Below, in pieces: positions 1 through 7,820 of a stretch of DNA of 64,000 nt; within the stretch, counting starts at the first letter, position 1; each line of letters begins with the position of its first letter. The notes under the pieces were generated by a model. It saw only the letters and a program-made list of their open reading frames with translations, had not been told where the DNA came from and searched no databases. The position numbers were made by a program, and so were the translations under genes. This stretch comes from Niastella sp. (GTDB taxonomy: Bacteria > Bacteroidota > Bacteroidia > Chitinophagales > Chitinophagaceae), in NCBI GenBank assembly GCA_017744515.1, contig JAGIBF010000005.1:1-64000 (forward strand), given 5' to 3'.

Positions 1-1001
1 GTAGATAACAGACCTGTTCTGAAGAAATTCTTGATATTGTCCTTACCCTTAGATATCCAGGGCGTTTTTTTGCGCACACCTGTAACGGGATCAACGGGGC
101 TATCGAATTGTGTTGTTTCGTAAAAGCCACTTTGAGTAGAAGGGTCGCGCTGATCGAGTTTGGGTCCCCATATCCAGCCGCCGCCTTCAGTGCCACCACC
201 AGAACCATTTACATAGGCATATTTACCCTGGTCGCCACCACCATAGGTGGTTTGTATTTCGGGTATTACCGTATAACCGGTTTGGAACAACGTAGAGGAG
301 TTGACTTCTACATTCACTTTTCCTTTGTTTCCTTTTTTTGTTGTATACAGGATCGCGCCATTCACACCTACAGCACCATACAATGCACCGGCAGCGGTTC
401 CTTTCAATACGCTGATGCTTTCGATATCATCTGCATTGATCTTGTAAGGATCGGCATCAGGATCAGGTATTCCATCGATCACGATCAAGGGTGTTCTGCC
501 TCTCAAAGAGATACCGGGATTGCGAAACAGGTCGGTCGTATTGTTGATGTTCAGACCAGCTACTTTACCGGTTAAAGCACTCAGCGCTGTGGCCGTTTTG
601 GTTTTAGCCATCGTTTCTCCGCTCACTTCCTGCACAGCATAGCCCAATGTTTTTTGTTGCTTTTTGATACCAAGTGCTGTAGTAACAACCACTGTTTCCA
701 GCTCATTGCCGCTACCGGTTTTCAACTCGATATCAATTACTGTTCTACCATTGACCGGCACTTGCCTGGAGGCGTATCCCAGGAATGAAAATGTAAGCAC
801 CGCGTCTTTCGAAACAAGCAGGGAATACTTGCCGTCATCGTTCGTCGTAGTACCCCGGCTCTTGCCATTTACTGAAACAGAAACGCCACTCAGCGAAGCA
901 TTCTCGCCTGCTGAGCGCACTGTACCTGTTACTGTAATATCCTGTGCAAAGGTGATATACTGCAACAGTAATGAAAGGATTAATAAAGCAGTTGTTTTCA
1001 T
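1..1001 (-). CDS. SusC/RagA-type TonB-dependent outer membrane receptor (5' part, runs off the window)
   Basis: Outer membrane importer that takes up an oligosaccharide or other large nutrient with energy from TonB. Only the first 333 codons are present. The start ATG at 1001 opens a clear signal peptide (MKTTALLILSLLLQYITFAQ). A carboxypeptidase-regulatory-like domain follows (about residues 22-105), then the plug domain, with SusC hallmarks such as GYAVQEVSGE, LSGKVAGL-like ALTGKVAGL, RGRTPLIVIDGIPD and SVLKGTAAGALYGAVGVNGAI. The barrel lies outside the window. It is divergent from a TetR gene, with a palindrome over its likely promoter. A SusD partner would be expected downstream, outside the window. 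The family call is secure; the substrate is unknown. Confidence 0.93.
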   Translation of the reverse strand, partial: MKTTALLILSLLLQYITFAQDITVTGTVRSAGENASLSGVSVSVNGKSRGTTTNDDGKYSLLVSKDAVLTFSFLGYASRQVPVNGRTVIDIELKTGSGNELETVVVTTALGIKKQQKTLGYAVQEVSGETMAKTKTATALSALTGKVAGLNINNTTDLFRNPGISLRGRTPLIVIDGIPDPDADPYKINADDIESISVLKGTAAGALYGAVGVNGAILYTTKKGNKGKVNVEVNSSTLFQTGYTVIPEIQTTYGGGDQGKYAYVNGSGGGTEGGGWIWGPKLDQRDPSTQSGFYETTQFDSPVDPVTGVRKKTPWISKGKDNIKNFFRTGLLS

Positions 1002-1067
1002 AAACTGAAACTATTTTAAAAGATAAAAGCTCGTTGTGAAGATTGGACCTTGTAAGTATTGACCCTA

Positions 1068-1097
1068 CAAAAATGGGGAATTAAAGCAGATTTCAAA
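1068..1097 (-). promoter_or_regulatory. Candidate promoter of the SusC-like gene
   Basis: On the minus strand a TTTG box (plus-strand caaa 1094-1097) is followed after 18 nt by CATTTTTG (1068-1075), close to the Bacteroidota -33 TTTG / -7 TAnnTTTG pattern. The -33 box lies inside the outer arm of the palindrome at 1091-1132, so a protein bound there would block this promoter. Inferred from the motif only. Confidence 0.45.
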
Positions 1098-1132
1098 AAT
1101 AAATTGAACGTTCATTCAATTTATTTTTGAAA
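1091..1132. promoter_or_regulatory. 42-bp palindrome, likely TetR-family operator
   Basis: Two perfect 18-nt arms (TTTCAAAAATAAATTGAA and its reverse complement) flank the 6-nt centre CGTTCA. A second, overlapping palindrome TGAACGTTCA sits at 1105-1114, the kind of site many TetR regulators bind. It lies between the SusC-like gene and the divergent TetR gene and overlaps the predicted promoter of the former. That the neighbouring TetR protein binds here is inference. Confidence 0.7.
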
Positions 1133-1185
1133 TCATAATGCAATGATTACAATTAATTAATACAAATGTTACATCAAATACTCTA

Positions 1186-1244
1186 TACGCAATCGTTTTA
1201 CAAACCTTACGCAATCGTTGCACTTTCTTACGCAATCGTTTTAC
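1186..1244 (+). repeat. Three direct repeats (TTACGCAATCGTTTTAC type) at 21-22 bp spacing
   Basis: The core ACGCAATCGTT occurs at 1187, 1209 and 1230, that is, on one face of the helix at two-turn spacing. The three copies lie directly upstream of the predicted -7 box of the TetR gene (1268-1275), covering about -40 to -95. This placement suits an activator or a cooperative repressor. The binding protein is unknown, and the motif does not resemble the palindrome at 1091-1132. Confidence 0.65.
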
Positions 1245-1267
1245 TGGCGAAAGACAGGGATGAATAC

Positions 1268-1275
1268 TATATTTG
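1268..1275 (+). promoter_or_regulatory. -7 promoter element of the TetR gene
   Basis: TATATTTG is an exact match to the Bacteroidota -7 consensus TAnnTTTG, 22 nt before the start codon at 1297. No clear TTTG stands at -33; the third direct repeat ends there instead, which may mean the promoter depends on an activator. Confidence 0.5.
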
Positions 1276-1296
1276 CCGGAAATCAGCTGACTAACT

Positions 1297-1935
1297 ATGG
1301 GAAGAAGAAGTATCAAGGAATCCCGCCAAAAGGAGATCATTGAAGCATTTTACGAACTCGCTAAAAAAGAAGGACTGGAAAACGCGTCCATTGCCAAGAC
1401 TGCCGCGCTTATCAATATCAACCCCAGCCTGGTCATTCACTATTTTAAAACAAAAGAGTCGCTGGTATATGGCCTGATAGAATATATACTCGACAAGTAT
1501 CTTTTAATATTTAAAACGCCTGCTGCTTACAACAATGATCCTAAGAAAAAACTACTGAAGGTTATAGACAATATTTTCTCGCAAAAGTGGAATACACTTT
1601 TCGATGACAGTGTTTCCTATAGTTGTTATTCGCTGGCCTTTCGTGATAAAGAAGTAAAAGAAAAATATAAGATACTGCTGGATACCTTGCGGAGCAATTT
1701 CAAGGAGATCATTATTGAATGCAATAAGCAAGGTGTGCTGAGCGTGAAAGATCCTGCATTCGTTGCCGACTCGATCTTTGTATTGGTGGATGGTGCTTAC
1801 TATTACTTAAGTCTTGTGAGCAACAAGCAGGAGTATAAAAGAAAATTAGCGCAGTATAAGGAACAGGCTTTGTTGCAACTCAATTTTTCTTCTTCCGCTT
1901 CCGCAAAAGCACGATCAAGGCAGTTACAGCAATAA
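1297..1935 (+). CDS. TetR/AcrR family transcriptional regulator
   Basis: Ligand-responsive DNA-binding repressor, 212 aa, usual family length. The N-terminal helix-turn-helix is clear (RQKEIIEAFYELAKKEGLENAS, then IAKTAALININPSLVIHYFKTKESL, about residues 10-58). The remainder is a helical ligand-binding and dimerisation domain that I cannot place in a subfamily. It is divergent from a SusC-like receptor gene whose promoter carries a large palindrome, so it probably controls that gene. Its own 5' region has three phased repeats. Its 3' end overlaps the convergent membrane-protein gene by 56 bp. Confidence 0.9.
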   Translation: MGRRSIKESRQKEIIEAFYELAKKEGLENASIAKTAALININPSLVIHYFKTKESLVYGLIEYILDKYLLIFKTPAAYNNDPKKKLLKVIDNIFSQKWNTLFDDSVSYSCYSLAFRDKEVKEKYKILLDTLRSNFKEIIIECNKQGVLSVKDPAFVADSIFVLVDGAYYYLSLVSNKQEYKRKLAQYKEQALLQLNFSSSASAKARSRQLQQ

Positions 1936-2140
1936 GCCCCCACACAAGGTTTACTATTACATTAGGCGGATCTGTAAAATAGATAGCATTTATGGTTAGC
2001 CCCACAGCCCCTACAATATTCAGGGCATGATAAACTGGCTGGTCTGCTTTGATCTTATTAATGCTTAACAGGAAATAGGCAAGCAGGTAAGCAAACGCTC
2101 CGACATATCCCAGTATAGGGTACAAATTACTCATCGCCAT
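1880..2140 (-). CDS. Small membrane protein, CBU_0592 family
   Basis: Short integral membrane protein of about 86 residues with three hydrophobic segments (LGYVGAFAYLLAYFLLS, IVGAVGLTINAIYF, VIVNLVWGLIAVTALIVLL) and a basic tail ending RKRKKKN. This pattern fits the CBU_0592-like family of unknown function. I place the start at the MAMSN methionine (2140; 2134 also possible) because the longer open frame from 2200 begins with a non-hydrophobic, unlikely leader. It is convergent with the TetR gene and the last 56 bp overlap. Function is not known. Confidence 0.75.
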   Translation of the reverse strand: MAMSNLYPILGYVGAFAYLLAYFLLSINKIKADQPVYHALNIVGAVGLTINAIYFTDPPNVIVNLVWGLIAVTALIVLLRKRKKKN

Positions 2141-2216
2141 TGCCTGATATTTTGAGTTACAAAATAGGTATTTTTTGGCATCGCAGCCTGCTGTTAACAT
2201 GCAGGGTACAGGACAT

Positions 2217-2241
2217 AAAAAAAGCGGCCCGGAGGCCGCTT
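2217..2241 (-). terminator. Intrinsic terminator after the DUF2911 gene
   Basis: The 8-bp stem AAGCGGCC / GGCCGCTT (2222-2229 with 2234-2241) has a 4-nt loop. On the minus strand it is followed by a run of seven T. It lies 21 bp past the DUF2911 stop and probably ends the three-gene minus-strand unit 4431-2262. Confidence 0.85.
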
Positions 2242-2261
2242 CAATAAGCTTAACGCAAACT

Positions 2262-2768
2262 TTATATTTTGATAGGCACAGTAACCTGTGTCTGGTCCCA
2301 TTCGATGATCAGATCGTTCTTAGGCGTAAAACGAATGGTGTGTTGCTCTACTACAGCGTCGAGCTTTTTAGCTGGTACTGTTACGTGCAACACATCTTTG
2401 TCTTTGAATTTGTCATAGCTGTAAGCGCCCCATTGGCCCAGCTGGCTATTGAGGATCACTGTCCACTCTTTTTCATTGGGAATGGTAAACAAGGTGTAAG
2501 TACCTGCTTTTACCGCTTTGCCGCCGAAAGTGGCGTCTTTGGCAAAAGTGATCTGGGTAGCTGAGTCGGCACCGGTACGCCATACTTTGCCAAACTTCTC
2601 CAGTCCACCGAAGATCTCACGGCCTTTCTTGTAAGGACGGCCATAACGTACACTTACATCTTTACCCGTTGCTGTCTCGTGCGGGCTTTTGGCTTGTGCG
2701 GCAGCCTCCGTAGTAACAAACATAGTTGCAGCCATCGCTATCGTGGCAAGAAATAGTAGTTTTTTCAT
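2262..2768 (-). CDS. DUF2911 domain-containing exported protein
   Basis: 168 aa, with a signal peptide (MKKLLFLATIAMAATMFVTTEAAAQA) and one DUF2911 domain with the family signatures VRYGRPYKKGREIFGGL, WRTGADSATQITF and AGTYTLFTIP. The family is common in Bacteroidota and has no established function. It lies 33 bp after the SRPBCC gene, on the same strand as that gene and the ABC-2 permease, and is followed by a strong terminator, so the three genes are probably co-transcribed. Confidence 0.9.
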   Translation of the reverse strand: MKKLLFLATIAMAATMFVTTEAAAQAKSPHETATGKDVSVRYGRPYKKGREIFGGLEKFGKVWRTGADSATQITFAKDATFGGKAVKAGTYTLFTIPNEKEWTVILNSQLGQWGAYSYDKFKDKDVLHVTVPAKKLDAVVEQHTIRFTPKNDLIIEWDQTQVTVPIKI

Positions 2769-2801
2769 ATATCGTGTTTATTTGTAGGTGTTGAAATTAT
2801 G

Positions 2802-3299
2802 TTATTGAGGAATGGTTTCCAGCTTTTTTTTGAGTTCCCCCAACGATTGCTCCATCGGCGGTCCTAATTGCTTATCAAAAATGATGCTACCAAATTTCTC
2901 CCAGGGGTACCATTTCAACTGAAAATCAAAATACCACTGAACCACAATGGTATTATCGGCGGTATGCAGGTTAAAACCGCTGAGGGTTTCCCGGCCGGTC
3001 GTCTGCTGCCAAATGGTGGTGATGGTATCGGTATCGGCCTTACTGAGGCGCACTTGCAGCTTGTCGCTGGTAAAAGCATTGTTGCTATACCAGGGATTGG
3101 CCAGTTCCTGGTTGGTGATCAGGGTATTCCATGTAGGCCACTGCCGCAGGTCGGCCAGATAATGGGTTACGCTATCTTTAGGAGCAGTGATATTGATGGC
3201 GCGCGATATACGCACCTTTGAAGGAATAAGTAGCGATATGCAGAAGATCACTACAAATAATACCACGATACTGATCAAACCTAATTTTACTAAACGCAT
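2802..3299 (-). CDS. SRPBCC-fold protein with N-terminal membrane anchor
   Basis: 165 aa. One N-terminal hydrophobic helix (LVKLGLISIVVLFVVIFCISLLI) is followed by a START/polyketide-cyclase-like domain beginning VRISRAINITAPKDSVTHYLADLRQWPTWN, typical of SRPBCC proteins that bind hydrophobic ligands in a deep pocket. It is probably attached to the inner membrane with its domain in the periplasm (topology inferred). It sits 25 bp downstream of the ABC-2 permease gene and 33 bp upstream of DUF2911. The ligand is unknown. Confidence 0.82.
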   Translation of the reverse strand: MRLVKLGLISIVVLFVVIFCISLLIPSKVRISRAINITAPKDSVTHYLADLRQWPTWNTLITNQELANPWYSNNAFTSDKLQVRLSKADTDTITTIWQQTTGRETLSGFNLHTADNTIVVQWYFDFQLKWYPWEKFGSIIFDKQLGPPMEQSLGELKKKLETIPQ

Positions 3300-3324
3300 A
3301 TTGGGTAATTATAACAACAGAGAA

Positions 3325-4431
3325 TTATTCCCATTTGAATATTCTAATAGCCACTATATATACCAACACTCCCCAAATTCCCAGCACGCCCAGTTGCTTA
3401 CCACAGTCTGTAAGATGTGCCCCTTCAAACGCCACATTGCGCATGGCATCATTGAGGTGGGTAAGCGGCAATATCCGGCAGATAGGCTGCAACCAGGAAG
3501 GGAAATTGTCTATTGTGAAGAAAGTACCTGCCAACAGAAATTGAGGAAGCGTGAATATATTTACCAATAAGGGGATGACGCTATCGGTCTTTGCAATGCT
3601 ACTCACTAAAAAGCCAAAGCCCATAAACACTGCCAGGCCTATAAAGCTTAATACCAGTAACTCGAAAAAAGTGACCATACCATGTACCAGCGTAAACTTG
3701 AAAAAGAAGTGCCCTGCCAGCAATATTACTATAGCAGTCAACATCTGGAAGATCACGCGGCTTAACCCCTCACCTAATACAATGTAGGTACGTCGAATGG
3801 GTGTAGCGTAAAATCTTTTCAGCACTAATGTCTGGCGGAGATTAAAGAAAATAAAAGCCACCCCAAATATACCTGCACTCATTAAAGAGAAACCAAGCTG
3901 ACCGGGTAAGATAAAGTCTATGGTCCTGTAAGTGCGGCCGGGTATCATTTCAACATTTCTGTCGATAGCAGCAATTGTTCTTCCGCCCGGGTATATTGCT
4001 GCATCAGCCGCTTTGATCTTCGATTCGAATAATGATTGCAGCACCTGCAGGTTTTGTGGATTTACAGCGCCGGAACTTTTGAAACTGATCTTCCAGTCGG
4101 CTATTGTGTCCTTACTTTTTTGGATATTCAAAATGGCTGTTATACGCCCCTTTTCAAGGTCTTCTACCAGTTCTTTCTCGTTTTTTTGTATGACACGTAT
4201 ACCGGGAGCGCCTTTTATACTCTGGTATACCGGTGAAAGGGTATCTGTATTTTTATCAAAAGCGATACGCACATTAATACCGCCTCCGCCTCCTAAAAAG
4301 CCGAATATGAGAATAAAGATCATGGGAAACGCCAAACCAAAACCTACTGCGCTGGGACTTCTGAAAAGGGCTTTCAGGCTGGCTTTGGTAATGGCCAGCA
4401 TAGCCCGGAACTGGTTGTATGGTTGCGGCAT
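3325..4431 (-). CDS. ABC-2 type transporter permease
   Basis: Membrane subunit of an ABC exporter, 368 aa. The topology is typical: one N-terminal membrane helix (VGFGLAFPMIFILIFGFLG), a large extracytoplasmic domain of about 150 residues, then five helices (LGFSLMSAGIFGVAFIFFN through LGVLGIWGVLVYIVAIRIF). No ATP-binding subunit is encoded next to it in the window: upstream is sppA and downstream is SRPBCC. The ATPase must come from elsewhere in the genome. The substrate cannot be told. Confidence 0.87.
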   Translation of the reverse strand: MPQPYNQFRAMLAITKASLKALFRSPSAVGFGLAFPMIFILIFGFLGGGGGINVRIAFDKNTDTLSPVYQSIKGAPGIRVIQKNEKELVEDLEKGRITAILNIQKSKDTIADWKISFKSSGAVNPQNLQVLQSLFESKIKAADAAIYPGGRTIAAIDRNVEMIPGRTYRTIDFILPGQLGFSLMSAGIFGVAFIFFNLRQTLVLKRFYATPIRRTYIVLGEGLSRVIFQMLTAIVILLAGHFFFKFTLVHGMVTFFELLVLSFIGLAVFMGFGFLVSSIAKTDSVIPLLVNIFTLPQFLLAGTFFTIDNFPSWLQPICRILPLTHLNDAMRNVAFEGAHLTDCGKQLGVLGIWGVLVYIVAIRIFKWE

Positions 4432-4470
4432 GGGGAGTAATCTGTTAAGTGAGCAGCAAAGCTATGGTTT

Positions 4471-4572
4471 AAGTCGGAAAGACAGCTAAGTCCGGAAGAC
4501 AGAAAGCCGGAAAAGTCCGAAGGATTACCTGTATTTCTTTCCGTCTTGCGGACTTCCAGACTTTCGGACTTT
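4471..4572. repeat. Dispersed repeat, AAGTCCGGAAGTCGGAAAG-word family
   Basis: Composed of degenerate words such as AAGTCGGAAAG, AAGTCCGGAAGAC and AAAGTCCGAAGG on the left and the inverse TTTCCGTCTTGCGGACTTCC, CTTTCGGACTTT on the right, so the stretch can fold into a long imperfect hairpin. It starts 2 bp past the sppA stop. A second member lies at 6871-6960 after folK. Confidence 0.7.
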
Positions 4573-4574
4573 AT

Positions 4575-6332
4575 TTAGTTGATCGTAAAATCAAATGGCA
4601 GCCTTGCTTGCGAAACGCCCATGAGGCCTCTTGCACGCCTGATTGTATTGTAGGTTTTTGTGCCTTCGGCGCCCAGCTCTTCCCGGATAGCTGATTGCTT
4701 TGCTTCGCGCTGGTACTCACCGAAGATCATATCGAAGATGTTACGTGGTTCGGGAAATTCTTTCAGTCCGTAGTCCGTTATTTTGGCCAGCTTTGCCGCG
4801 CAGGCAATGGCATCCTCCAGCCCGCCAATACGGTCTACCAGTCCCAGTTCCAGGGCCCGTGTGCCACTCCAGATGCGGCCCTGGCCAATACTGTCTACAT
4901 ATTCCAGTGTCATTTTCCGGCCATCTGCAACACGCTGTTTGAAGCTGTGGTAAATGGTATCTACATCGTTCTGTAAATATTGTCTTTGTGCAGGTGTGAG
5001 CGGCTTGCTTACAGAGAGGGCATCTGCATCGGGCGATGTTTTTACGCCATCGAAGGTCATGCCCAGCTTATTCTGGAAGAACTTCTGCATGTTGGGCAGC
5101 AATACAAACACACCAATGGAGCCGGTAATGGTATTGGGTTGTGCAAAAATGCTGTCGGCATTACAGGAAAGATAATAGCCCCCGGAAGCAGCCACATCGC
5201 CAAAGCTTACTACCACGGGCTTGTCCTGGCGGGCCACGGTGAGCTCACGCCAGATGTTCTCGCTGGCCATGGCGCTGCCACCACCTGAATTGATACGAAC
5301 TACAATGGCCTTCACTTCCTTATCGAGGCGTGCTTTACGGATCAGGTTGCGATAAGTATCGCCGCCAATCGTTTCGCGGTCGCCTTTACCATCAACAATA
5401 TCGCCCTGCGCATAGATCACCGCAATCTTATCGGTACCGCTTTCTTTATAGTCTACTGCCTGTGCATATTTACCCAGGCTCACAAAATTGATCTTATCGT
5501 ACTTGCTTACACTCAACTTTTCCTTGATCTCGTCTTTTACTTCATCATCATACTTCAGTCCGTCTACCAGTTTATACTTCAAGGCATCTGCAGCAAATTG
5601 AATGCTGTTCTCATTAGCATACTGGTGCAGTGTAGCGGTATCCGTTTTACGGGTAGCTGCCGTCTGCAACAGAAAATGTCCATACAGGTCATTGAGGATA
5701 ACGCTCGATTGCAGCCTGTTGGCATCTGTCATTTTATCTTCGCGGAAGGGCTCTGTCGCGCTCTTGAACTTACCGGCATAAAATATCTGTGGTTCTATCT
5801 CCAGCTTTTGCAAGGTTCCTTTGAGGTATACCATCTGCATCGCAAATCCCCGCCAGTCTACCCCACCCTTGGGATTACAGTATACTTTATCGGCTACGTT
5901 GGCGATGTGGTAAGCATTTTGCGTGATCACATCTGCATATGCGTAAATAAATTTGCCGGTTGATTTGAAATCCAGCAGGGCATCGCGTAGCTCATCACTG
6001 GTGCCCATGCCATTCGCACTACTACCGCTGTTGATATAAATGCCTTTTACGGAAGAATCGTTTTTGGCGTAACGGATAAGTCTTACCACATCATATAAGG
6101 CAGGATTACTGTATTGTTCTTTTCCTCCCAGTGCAGCCAATGGATTTTCTGTTTTGACTTCCTGGATGGGTTGTGAAAGGTCTATCGTCAATACGGCTTT
6201 AGCGCCTACTGGTTCTTTTTTGGGTGTAGCCAATCCGGATAAAAAGCCCAGTCCGACAAAAAACATGACCACGGTAAACACCAGCAATGCGGTCAGAGAA
6301 GCAAGAAATATTTTGAGAAAGCTGTTCATCAA
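4575..6332 (-). CDS. sppA: Signal peptide peptidase SppA, 67K type
   Basis: Inner-membrane serine protease that degrades signal peptides released after secretion. It is 585 aa, the long duplicated form. An N-terminal membrane helix (residues about 5-33) anchors it with the active site in the periplasm. By comparison with the E. coli enzyme, the catalytic Lys is K190 in the N-terminal repeat (GKFKSATEPF) and the nucleophile is S383 in the C-terminal repeat (GDVAASGGYYLSC). TGSIGVF follows. The gene is divergent from folK with 56 bp between starts. It is downstream-flanked by the repeat at 4471-4572. Confidence 0.95.
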   Translation of the reverse strand: MMNSFLKIFLASLTALLVFTVVMFFVGLGFLSGLATPKKEPVGAKAVLTIDLSQPIQEVKTENPLAALGGKEQYSNPALYDVVRLIRYAKNDSSVKGIYINSGSSANGMGTSDELRDALLDFKSTGKFIYAYADVITQNAYHIANVADKVYCNPKGGVDWRGFAMQMVYLKGTLQKLEIEPQIFYAGKFKSATEPFREDKMTDANRLQSSVILNDLYGHFLLQTAATRKTDTATLHQYANENSIQFAADALKYKLVDGLKYDDEVKDEIKEKLSVSKYDKINFVSLGKYAQAVDYKESGTDKIAVIYAQGDIVDGKGDRETIGGDTYRNLIRKARLDKEVKAIVVRINSGGGSAMASENIWRELTVARQDKPVVVSFGDVAASGGYYLSCNADSIFAQPNTITGSIGVFVLLPNMQKFFQNKLGMTFDGVKTSPDADALSVSKPLTPAQRQYLQNDVDTIYHSFKQRVADGRKMTLEYVDSIGQGRIWSGTRALELGLVDRIGGLEDAIACAAKLAKITDYGLKEFPEPRNIFDMIFGEYQREAKQSAIREELGAEGTKTYNTIRRARGLMGVSQARLPFDFTIN

Positions 6333-6388
6333 TCAAGTGATTTTATACAAAATTCAAAGATATTTGACCCTTTGACAGCCTGCAATAT

Positions 6389-6886
6389 ATGAATTATGTG
6401 TATTTACTGATAGGCGGCAACGTAGGTGACAGGCTTCACAACCTGCAACAGGCCGTAATTACCATCGGCCGGACCTGCGGACGTGTTGTGCGTCAATCGG
6501 CTGTTTATGAAACGGCCGCCTGGGGCAAGACCGACCAGCAATCTTTCCTCAACCAGGCTCTGTTGGTGGAAACGAATCTGACGGCTTTCCAATTATTGGA
6601 ACGGGTATTGGAAGCAGAGACGTTGCTGGGACGCGTTCGCAAGGAACGATATGGCCCCCGGATCATCGATATCGACATATTACTTTTTAATTATGACGAG
6701 ATAGACGAGCCGGATCTTGTGATTCCGCATCCTGAGCTACAGAACCGTCGCTTTGCCTTGACGCCTTTGGCGGAAATAGCGCCTGGTTATCTGCACCCGG
6801 TATTGGGTAAAACGATTCAGACTTTATTAGCGGAGTGTAAGGACGATCTTGAAGTGAAAGAGTGGACAGGGTCGGAAAGTCAGTAA
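6389..6886 (+). CDS. folK: 2-amino-4-hydroxy-6-hydroxymethyldihydropteridine diphosphokinase
   Basis: Folate synthesis enzyme that transfers pyrophosphate from ATP to 6-hydroxymethyl-7,8-dihydropterin. It is 165 aa, usual length. Visible signatures are the N-terminal LLIGGNVGDR, the QSFLNQALLVET loop, and the ATP/pterin motif RYGPRIIDIDILLF, followed by IPHPELQNRRFALTPLAEIAP. The last residues (GSESQ) and the stop codon are encoded within a dispersed repeat, so the C-terminus has been shaped by repeat sequence. Likely cytoplasmic, with its own promoter in the 56-bp gap to sppA. Confidence 0.96.
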   Translation: MNYVYLLIGGNVGDRLHNLQQAVITIGRTCGRVVRQSAVYETAAWGKTDQQSFLNQALLVETNLTAFQLLERVLEAETLLGRVRKERYGPRIIDIDILLFNYDEIDEPDLVIPHPELQNRRFALTPLAEIAPGYLHPVLGKTIQTLLAECKDDLEVKEWTGSESQ

Positions 6887-6960
6887 AGTCCGAAAAACCG
6901 CAAGTAATTCAAAATTTCTACTTAGTCTTTCAGACTTTATCTACTTTCGGACTTCCCGAC
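6871..6960. repeat. Second copy of the AAGTCCGGAAGTCGGAAAG-word repeat
   Basis: GTCGGAAAGTCAGTAAAG and TCCGAAAAACC on the left face CTTTCAGACTTTATC and TTTCGGACTTCCCGAC on the right, giving an imperfect hairpin. The stop codon of folK (TAA 6884-6886) lies inside the repeat. Related to 4471-4572. Confidence 0.7.
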
Positions 6961-7047
6961 TTACTTTTCCACAAATTATGTTCACACCCCATATGTATGT
7001 AGTCATTTCCTTTATTTTGGTGCACTGACTGCGGACTCCTACACATT

Positions 7048-7680
7048 ATGAATTATCACTTTATAACAATTGAAGGCAATATCGGGGCGGGTAAAACCAC
7101 CCTGTCGCACCTATTGGCCAAACGGTACAATTCGCGCCTGATCCTGGAAGCCTTTGCCGACAATCCTTTTCTCAGCAAGTTTTACGAAAACCCTGCGCAG
7201 TATGCATTTCCGCTGGAGTTGTTCTTTATGGCTGAGCGTTATAAACAATTGAAGGAGCTGATCCATACCAAAGACCTGTTCCAGAGTGTAACCATCACCG
7301 ATTATCTTTTTACCAAGTGCCTGCTCTTTGCCAAGGTAAACCTGCCCGAAGAAGAGTTTCGCCTGTACCAGAAATTATTCGAGATCATCCACCAGCAGAT
7401 ACCACAACCGGAGATCCTGATCTACCTGCATGTGCCGGTCAATAAGTTGCAGCAGAATATCCGCAAGCGCAACCGCCCTTACGAGCAGGCTATTCCTGAT
7501 GAATACCTGTTCAGGATACAGGAGACTTATACGAATTACATCAAACAGCATAACCTGAAGACTTTGTTTGTAGATGCCAGCAATGCCGATTTTCTTGGTA
7601 ATGAGAAACACCTGCAGGTGATCATCGATGCCCTGGACAAGGATCATGACTATGGGCAGCGTTATCTTACGTTGCCGTAG
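7048..7680 (+). CDS. Deoxynucleoside kinase family protein
   Basis: Salvage kinase that phosphorylates deoxynucleosides with ATP, 210 aa. It has the P-loop GNIGAGKTT (residues 9-17) and the dNK-family motif EAFADNPFLSKFYENPAQYAFPLELFFMAERYKQL. A DYLF motif follows, with the downstream lid region RKRNRPYEQAIPDEYLFRIQETY. Which deoxynucleoside it prefers cannot be told from sequence. It is preceded by a weak -7 element (TATTTTGG, 7013-7020) and followed directly by a dispersed repeat. Confidence 0.92.
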   Translation: MNYHFITIEGNIGAGKTTLSHLLAKRYNSRLILEAFADNPFLSKFYENPAQYAFPLELFFMAERYKQLKELIHTKDLFQSVTITDYLFTKCLLFAKVNLPEEEFRLYQKLFEIIHQQIPQPEILIYLHVPVNKLQQNIRKRNRPYEQAIPDEYLFRIQETYTNYIKQHNLKTLFVDASNADFLGNEKHLQVIIDALDKDHDYGQRYLTLP

Positions 7681-7804
7681 CGTTTCGTGTCACGGGTTTA
7701 GTGTTTCGGGTTCTTTTATGCAAAATGCTGATATATTACTTAACATGCTGATTCATCAGGCACCCACCCTGAACTCCAAACACGAAACCCGAAACAGGTT
7801 TTTC
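7681..7804. repeat. Dispersed repeat, GTTTCGGGTTTCGTGTTT-word family
   Basis: CGTTTCGTGTCACGGGTTT and AGTGTTTCGGGTTC at the left and their inverse CCAAACACGAAACCCGAAAC at the right can pair over about 90 bp. It begins at the stop codon of the deoxynucleoside kinase and fills most of the gap to the MFS gene. Same architecture (word repeats after a stop codon) as other repeat families here, but different words. Confidence 0.6.
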
Positions 7805-7807
7805 CGT

Positions 7808-7815
7808 TATTTTTG
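7808..7815 (+). promoter_or_regulatory. -7 promoter element of the MFS gene
   Basis: TATTTTTG matches TAnnTTTG exactly and ends 5 nt before the start codon at 7821. If used, the transcript would be leaderless or nearly so. No convincing -33 box, so this is tentative. Confidence 0.4.
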
Positions 7816-7820
7816 CGACC

